A stretch of 9,216 nt of DNA from Pseudomonadota bacterium (lineage in GTDB: Bacteria > Pseudomonadota > Gammaproteobacteria > Burkholderiales > Burkholderiaceae): assembly GCA_029777935.1 (NCBI GenBank), contig JAKORH010000049.1, positions 1 to 9,216 on the forward strand. Reading direction: 5' to 3'. Of the stretch, positions 6,190 through 9,216 are shown one piece after another. Positions within the stretch are counted from its first letter, which is position 1. Each line of letters starts with the position of its first letter. Below the pieces are notes generated by a model. That model was not told where the DNA came from. It ran no database searches and saw only the letters and a list, made by a program, of their open reading frames with translations. Position numbers and translations under genes: made by a program.

Positions 6190-6251
6190 ACGTGTCATCC
6201 CCGCGCAAGCGGGGATCCAGTGTCTTTCACGAAAAGTCTCTGGATTCCCGC
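6190..6251. repeat. Second, 3'-truncated copy of the cloverleaf element
   Basis: ACGTGTCATCCC is repeated 110 bases after the first copy. Hairpin A is perfect here: ATCCCCGC (6197-6204), loop GCAA, GCGGGGAT (6209-6216). The central stem is ATCCAG (6215-6220) with CTGGAT (6240-6245). The right hairpin starts as TTCCCGC (6245-6251) but its partner arm and the outer closing arm are absent; the sequence turns into unrelated TGGAGCCCTCGAG. Bases 6252-6320, between this and the manB stop, show no gene or recognisable site. Confidence 0.65.
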
Positions 6252-6320
6252 TGGAGCCCTCGAGTGCTTGAATCGGGGGCGGGACTGAAGCATCGACTGC
6301 TGTGCGCGCCGGCATCCAAT

Positions 6321-7700
6321 TCAAGAGAACGGCAGCTTCGCGTCGGGCTTGACCGCGAGCAGAGCGCGGCGGAAGTCGGACTGGATGCGCGCCAGCGCCG
6401 CTGCGTTGTCGGCCTCGAAGCGCAGCACGACCACCGGCGTCGTGTTCGACGGCCGCGCCAGCCCGAAGCCGTCCTGGTATTCGACGCGGACGCCATCGAT
6501 CGTGATCACTTCGCGCGCGCCCTCGAACCTGGCCTGCGACTTCAGCTTGTCCACCAGAGTGAAGTTCTCGCCCTCGGCGGTCTGCACGTGCAGCTCGGGT
6601 GTCGCGATCGCGTCCGGCAGCGCATTCAGTTCGGCCGACGGGTCCGTCTTTTGCGACAGCGTCTCGAGCAGTCGCGCGCCGGCGTACATGCCGTCGTCGA
6701 ACCCGTACCAGCGATCGTTGAAGAAGAAATGCCCGCTCATCTCGCCCGCGAGCGGCGCCCCGGTCTCCTTCAACTTCGCCTTGATCAGCGAGTGGCCGGT
6801 GCGCCACATGGTCGGCCTGCCGCCGGCTCGTACGATCTCCCGCGCCAGATGGCGCGAGCACTTGACGTCGAAGATGATCTCGCCGCCCGGCCGGCTCGCG
6901 AGCACGCCGCGCGCGAACAGCATCATCTGCCGGTCGGGGTAGATGATCCCGCCGTCCCTGGTGACCACGCCGAGCCGGTCGCCGTCGCCGTCGAACGCCA
7001 GGCCCAGCTCGGCATCGCTGTCGCGCAGGCACCGGATCAGGTCCTGCAGGTTCTCCGGATGCGCGGGATCGGGATGATGATTCGGAAACGTGCCGTCGAC
7101 CTCGCAGAAGAGTTCGATCACCTGGCAGCCGAGCGCGCGAAAGAGCCGCGGCGCGAACGCGCCCGCCACGCCGTTGCCGCAGTCGATCGCGATCTTCATC
7201 GGCCGCGCGAGCTTCACGTCGCCGGTGATGCGCGCCATGTAGGCATCGACCACGTCGGCCGAGCGCAGCGCGCCCGGCTGCCGCGCGCGCACCAGATCGC
7301 CGCGCTCGATGCGCGCGCGCAGCGCCTGGATCGTGTCGCCGAACAGCGTGGCGCCCGCCAGCACCATCTTCAGCCCGTTGTAGTCGGGCGGATTGTGGCT
7401 GCCGGTGATCGACACGCCCGACGTGGTGCCGAGATGAAACGTCGCGAAGTACAGCATCGGCGTGGCGACCATGCCGATGTCGACCACGTTCGTGCCGCTG
7501 GCGCGGATGCCTTCGATCAGCGCGTCGCGCAGTTTCGGCCCCGACAGGCGCCCGTCGCGGCCGATGGCGATCTCGCGCACCCCCTGCGCGACGGCTTCGC
7601 TGCCCAGCGCCTGTCCGATCGCGCGCGCCGCCTCCACGGTCAACGTGCGGTCGACCACGCCACGAATATCGTAAGCCTTGAAGATGCCCGGATCGATCAT
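6321..7700 (-). CDS. manB: Phosphomannomutase/phosphoglucomutase (AlgC/ManB type)
   Basis: This alpha-D-phosphohexomutase interconverts mannose-6-P/mannose-1-P and glucose-6-P/glucose-1-P, supplying precursors for nucleotide sugars of LPS, O-antigen and exopolysaccharide. The 459-residue cytoplasmic protein has all four active-site regions of the family. The phosphoserine loop is ITGSHNPPDYNGLK (98-111) with Ser101, and the Mg-binding loop is FDGDGDR (236-242). The sugar-recognition loop is GEMSGH (319-324), as in enzymes that accept both mannose and glucose, and the phosphate-binding loop is RPSNTTP (416-422). Length and spacing match Pseudomonas AlgC (463 residues). The start is chosen because MIDPGIFKAYDIRG is the standard N-terminus; the upstream extension to 7836 is not family-like. 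No clear Shine-Dalgarno precedes it. It is divergent from pgi and 370 bases upstream of waaC, separated by repeats. Confidence 0.94.
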   Translation of the reverse strand: MIDPGIFKAYDIRGVVDRTLTVEAARAIGQALGSEAVAQGVREIAIGRDGRLSGPKLRDALIEGIRASGTNVVDIGMVATPMLYFATFHLGTTSGVSITGSHNPPDYNGLKMVLAGATLFGDTIQALRARIERGDLVRARQPGALRSADVVDAYMARITGDVKLARPMKIAIDCGNGVAGAFAPRLFRALGCQVIELFCEVDGTFPNHHPDPAHPENLQDLIRCLRDSDAELGLAFDGDGDRLGVVTRDGGIIYPDRQMMLFARGVLASRPGGEIIFDVKCSRHLAREIVRAGGRPTMWRTGHSLIKAKLKETGAPLAGEMSGHFFFNDRWYGFDDGMYAGARLLETLSQKTDPSAELNALPDAIATPELHVQTAEGENFTLVDKLKSQARFEGAREVITIDGVRVEYQDGFGLARPSNTTPVVVLRFEADNAAALARIQSDFRRALLAVKPDAKLPFS

Positions 7701-7743
7701 CGATTAGCCCGTCGTCGGCGGCGAGCCGTGCAAGGCACGCCCT

Positions 7744-7749
7744 TACAAT
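7744..7749 (+). promoter_or_regulatory. Candidate -10 box of pgi in the 72-base manB-pgi divergent gap
   Basis: TACAAT at 7744-7749, followed by CG, is the same -10 form as upstream of waaC; both read CCC(C/T)TACAATCG. No convincing -35 hexamer is found 16-18 bases upstream. A start near 7756 gives a leader of about 17 bases without a good Shine-Dalgarno. A manB promoter on the other strand must lie in the same gap or overlap pgi, but I could not identify one. Confidence 0.4.
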
Positions 7750-7772
7750 CGAGTCTACACAACGGTCTGCAC

Positions 7773-9216
7773 ATGAATCCCACGCAGCTTCCGCAGTGGC
7801 GCGAACTCGCGCAGCACCAGCGCCGGCTGGCGGCACAGCCGCTCGCGGCGCTGTTCGACGCCGACCCGCGTCGAGGCGAGCGCTGGGTGCGCGAGGCAGC
7901 GGGCGTGCGCATCGATTACTCGCGCCATCTGCTCGACGATGCCGCGCTCGCGGCGCTGCTGCAGTTCGCGCGCGCGATGCAGGTGGAAGCCTGGCGCGCG
8001 CGCCTGCTGGCCGGCGAGCCGGTCAACGACACGGAAAGGCGGCCGGCATGGCACACCGCGCTGCGCTCGCCGCCACGCGATGCCGCGATCGCGGGCGCGC
8101 TGGCGGCCGAGCGCGAAGCCTTCCTCGGCTTCGCCGAACGATTGCGCGCGCGCCAGGTGCGAGGTGCGAGCGGCAAACCGATCGACACCGTGATCTGCTT
8201 CGGCATCGGCGGCTCGGACCTCGGGCCGCGACTGGCCACCGAAGCGCTGGGCAAAGCGAGCGGGCCGCGGTTGTTCTTCGTCACCAACATCGATCCGGTC
8301 GAGCTGGATGCAGCGCTGGCGCACGCGCAACCCGAAACGACGCTGCTGGTGGCGATCTCCAAAAGCTTCACGACGCTGGAGACGCTGTCGAACGTGCGCG
8401 CCGCGCTGGCGTGGCTGCGCGAGCGCGCGCCGGCACTGGATCTCGCGCAGCATCTCGTTGCGATCACCAGCATGCCGGCGCGCGCCCAGGAGTTCGGCGT
8501 TGCGCGCGAGCGCGTGCTGACCTTTGCCGACTGGGTCGGCGGCCGCTATTCGCTGTGGTCGGCGTGCGGGTTCCCGGTGGCGGTCGCGCATGGGCGAGCG
8601 CAGTTCGAGCAGATGCTGGCGGGCGCGGCCGCGATGGACGCGCACTTCGCCGGCGCGCCCCTCGAGGACAACCTGCCGGTGCTGCTGGCGCTGATCGGCG
8701 CCTGGTACGTGAATTTCCAGGGGCTGCGCACCCGCGCGGTGTTTGCGTACGCGCAGCGGCTGCGCCAGTTGCCCGCGTACCTGCAGCAGCTCGAGATGGA
8801 GAGCTGCGGCAAGAGCGTGGATCGCGAAGGAAATCCGATCGACTACGACACGTCGCCGATCGTGTGGGGCGAAGCCGGCACCACCGCGCAGCACAGCGTG
8901 TTCCAGTTCCTGCACCAGGGCACGCATCTGGCGCCGGTGGATTTCCTCACCTGCGCGCGCTTCGCGGACTCCGCGGTCGAGCGCGAGCGGCTGCTGTACA
9001 TGAACGCGCTGGCGCAGGCCGACGCGCTGGCGTTCGGCGACCGCGTGCTCGGGGGCGCGCAGGCGAAGCCCGCGTACGCCGCCACGCGCGGCGGGCGGCC
9101 GAGCACGTTCGTCACCGTGCCGGCGCTGGACGCGCACGCGCTGGGCACGCTGCTGGCGCTGTACGAGCACCGCACGTTCGTGCAGAGCGTGCTGTGGAAC
9201 ATCAACGCGTTCGACC
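7773..9216 (+). CDS. pgi: Glucose-6-phosphate isomerase, 3' end beyond the window
   Basis: Pgi interconverts glucose-6-phosphate and fructose-6-phosphate in the cytoplasm, linking glycolysis/gluconeogenesis to the sugar pool used by the adjacent ManB. The frame is open for 481 codons to the window edge; the family is about 540-550 residues, so roughly the last 60 are missing. Visible motifs are the phosphosugar-binding FGIGGSDLG (143-151), ISKSFTTLET (195-204), and the PGI signature DWVGGRYSLWSACG (253-266) with Arg258 at the active-site arginine position. The catalytic-base motif is MESCGK (342-347) with Glu343. GEAGTTAQHSVFQFLHQGT (366-384) contains the ring-opening His374. The window ends inside VLWNINAFD, normally followed by QWGVELGK. 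Compared with the common MESNGK, GTNxQH and SKTFTT motifs there are substitutions, but the catalytic Glu, His and Arg are kept. Confidence 0.95.
   Translation, partial: MNPTQLPQWRELAQHQRRLAAQPLAALFDADPRRGERWVREAAGVRIDYSRHLLDDAALAALLQFARAMQVEAWRARLLAGEPVNDTERRPAWHTALRSPPRDAAIAGALAAEREAFLGFAERLRARQVRGASGKPIDTVICFGIGGSDLGPRLATEALGKASGPRLFFVTNIDPVELDAALAHAQPETTLLVAISKSFTTLETLSNVRAALAWLRERAPALDLAQHLVAITSMPARAQEFGVARERVLTFADWVGGRYSLWSACGFPVAVAHGRAQFEQMLAGAAAMDAHFAGAPLEDNLPVLLALIGAWYVNFQGLRTRAVFAYAQRLRQLPAYLQQLEMESCGKSVDREGNPIDYDTSPIVWGEAGTTAQHSVFQFLHQGTHLAPVDFLTCARFADSAVERERLLYMNALAQADALAFGDRVLGGAQAKPAYAATRGGRPSTFVTVPALDAHALGTLLALYEHRTFVQSVLWNINAFD

Noticed and set aside
6087..6216. Repeat hairpins as CRISPR repeats or intrinsic terminators
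   Set aside because: There are only two copies with no regular unique spacers, and no T-run follows any stem on either strand. They fit interspersed palindromic repeats better.
4886..6271. 461-codon plus-strand open frame across waaC and the repeats
   Set aside because: It is antisense to waaC. Its C-terminal part is only translated repeat sequence (TENTE and PAQAGIQ peptides), a known mark of spurious ORFs.
6085..7836. 583-codon minus-strand open frame overlapping manB in another frame
   Set aside because: The real manB frame carries all four mutase motifs. This one is a shadow whose tail is translated repeat.
7755..9170. 471-codon minus-strand open frame opposite pgi
   Set aside because: Arg/Gln/Ala-rich composition without any family motif, and fully antisense to an unambiguous pgi.

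Overview
The window is strongly GC-rich, and every recognisable protein resembles its counterpart in betaproteobacteria, most likely Burkholderiales or a close relative. That placement is inferred from sequence style, the gene set (a lipopolysaccharide inner-core block next to a TolC gene with a rhodanese and a Pcm-like methyltransferase) and promoter -10 boxes of the TACAATCG type. It is not based on a marker gene. No rRNA, tRNA, CRISPR array, transposase or phage gene is visible.

Layout. Bases 1-230 are an upstream region with short GC-rich inverted repeats and a plausible extended -10 promoter. Bases 231-3622 (+) hold four closely spaced genes: a divergent Pcm-type methyltransferase, a single-domain rhodanese whose start overlaps the methyltransferase stop (TGATG), a TolC-family outer membrane channel, and a radical SAM protein with a C-terminal cysteine set. 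This block ends tail to tail, with only 10 bases between stop codons, against a minus-strand block running from 7700 down to 3633. The minus block is a phosphomannomutase/phosphoglucomutase gene (manB/algC type), a 370-base repeat-filled gap, then waaC and waaA, which overlap by ATGA. Divergent from manB, a glucose-6-phosphate isomerase gene (pgi) starts at 7773 and runs off the right edge.

How the genes fit together. Most of the window serves the Gram-negative envelope. Pgi and ManB interconvert hexose phosphates that feed nucleotide-sugar synthesis. WaaA adds Kdo to lipid A, WaaC adds the first heptose to Kdo, and the TolC protein forms the outer membrane exit duct of efflux or type I secretion systems. 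The roles of the Pcm-like protein, the rhodanese and the radical SAM protein cannot be read from sequence alone.

The least ordinary parts are: (i) the 5951-6320 gap, which holds two unrelated palindromic repeat families, one of them an 82-base element that can fold exactly into a four-way cloverleaf with no unpaired junction bases; (ii) the orphan radical SAM gene between tolC and waaA; (iii) the Pcm-like protein, which lacks the usual isoaspartyl-methyltransferase substrate motif; and (iv) a waaC promoter so close to its ATG that the mRNA may be leaderless. I found no convincing complete new multi-gene system.
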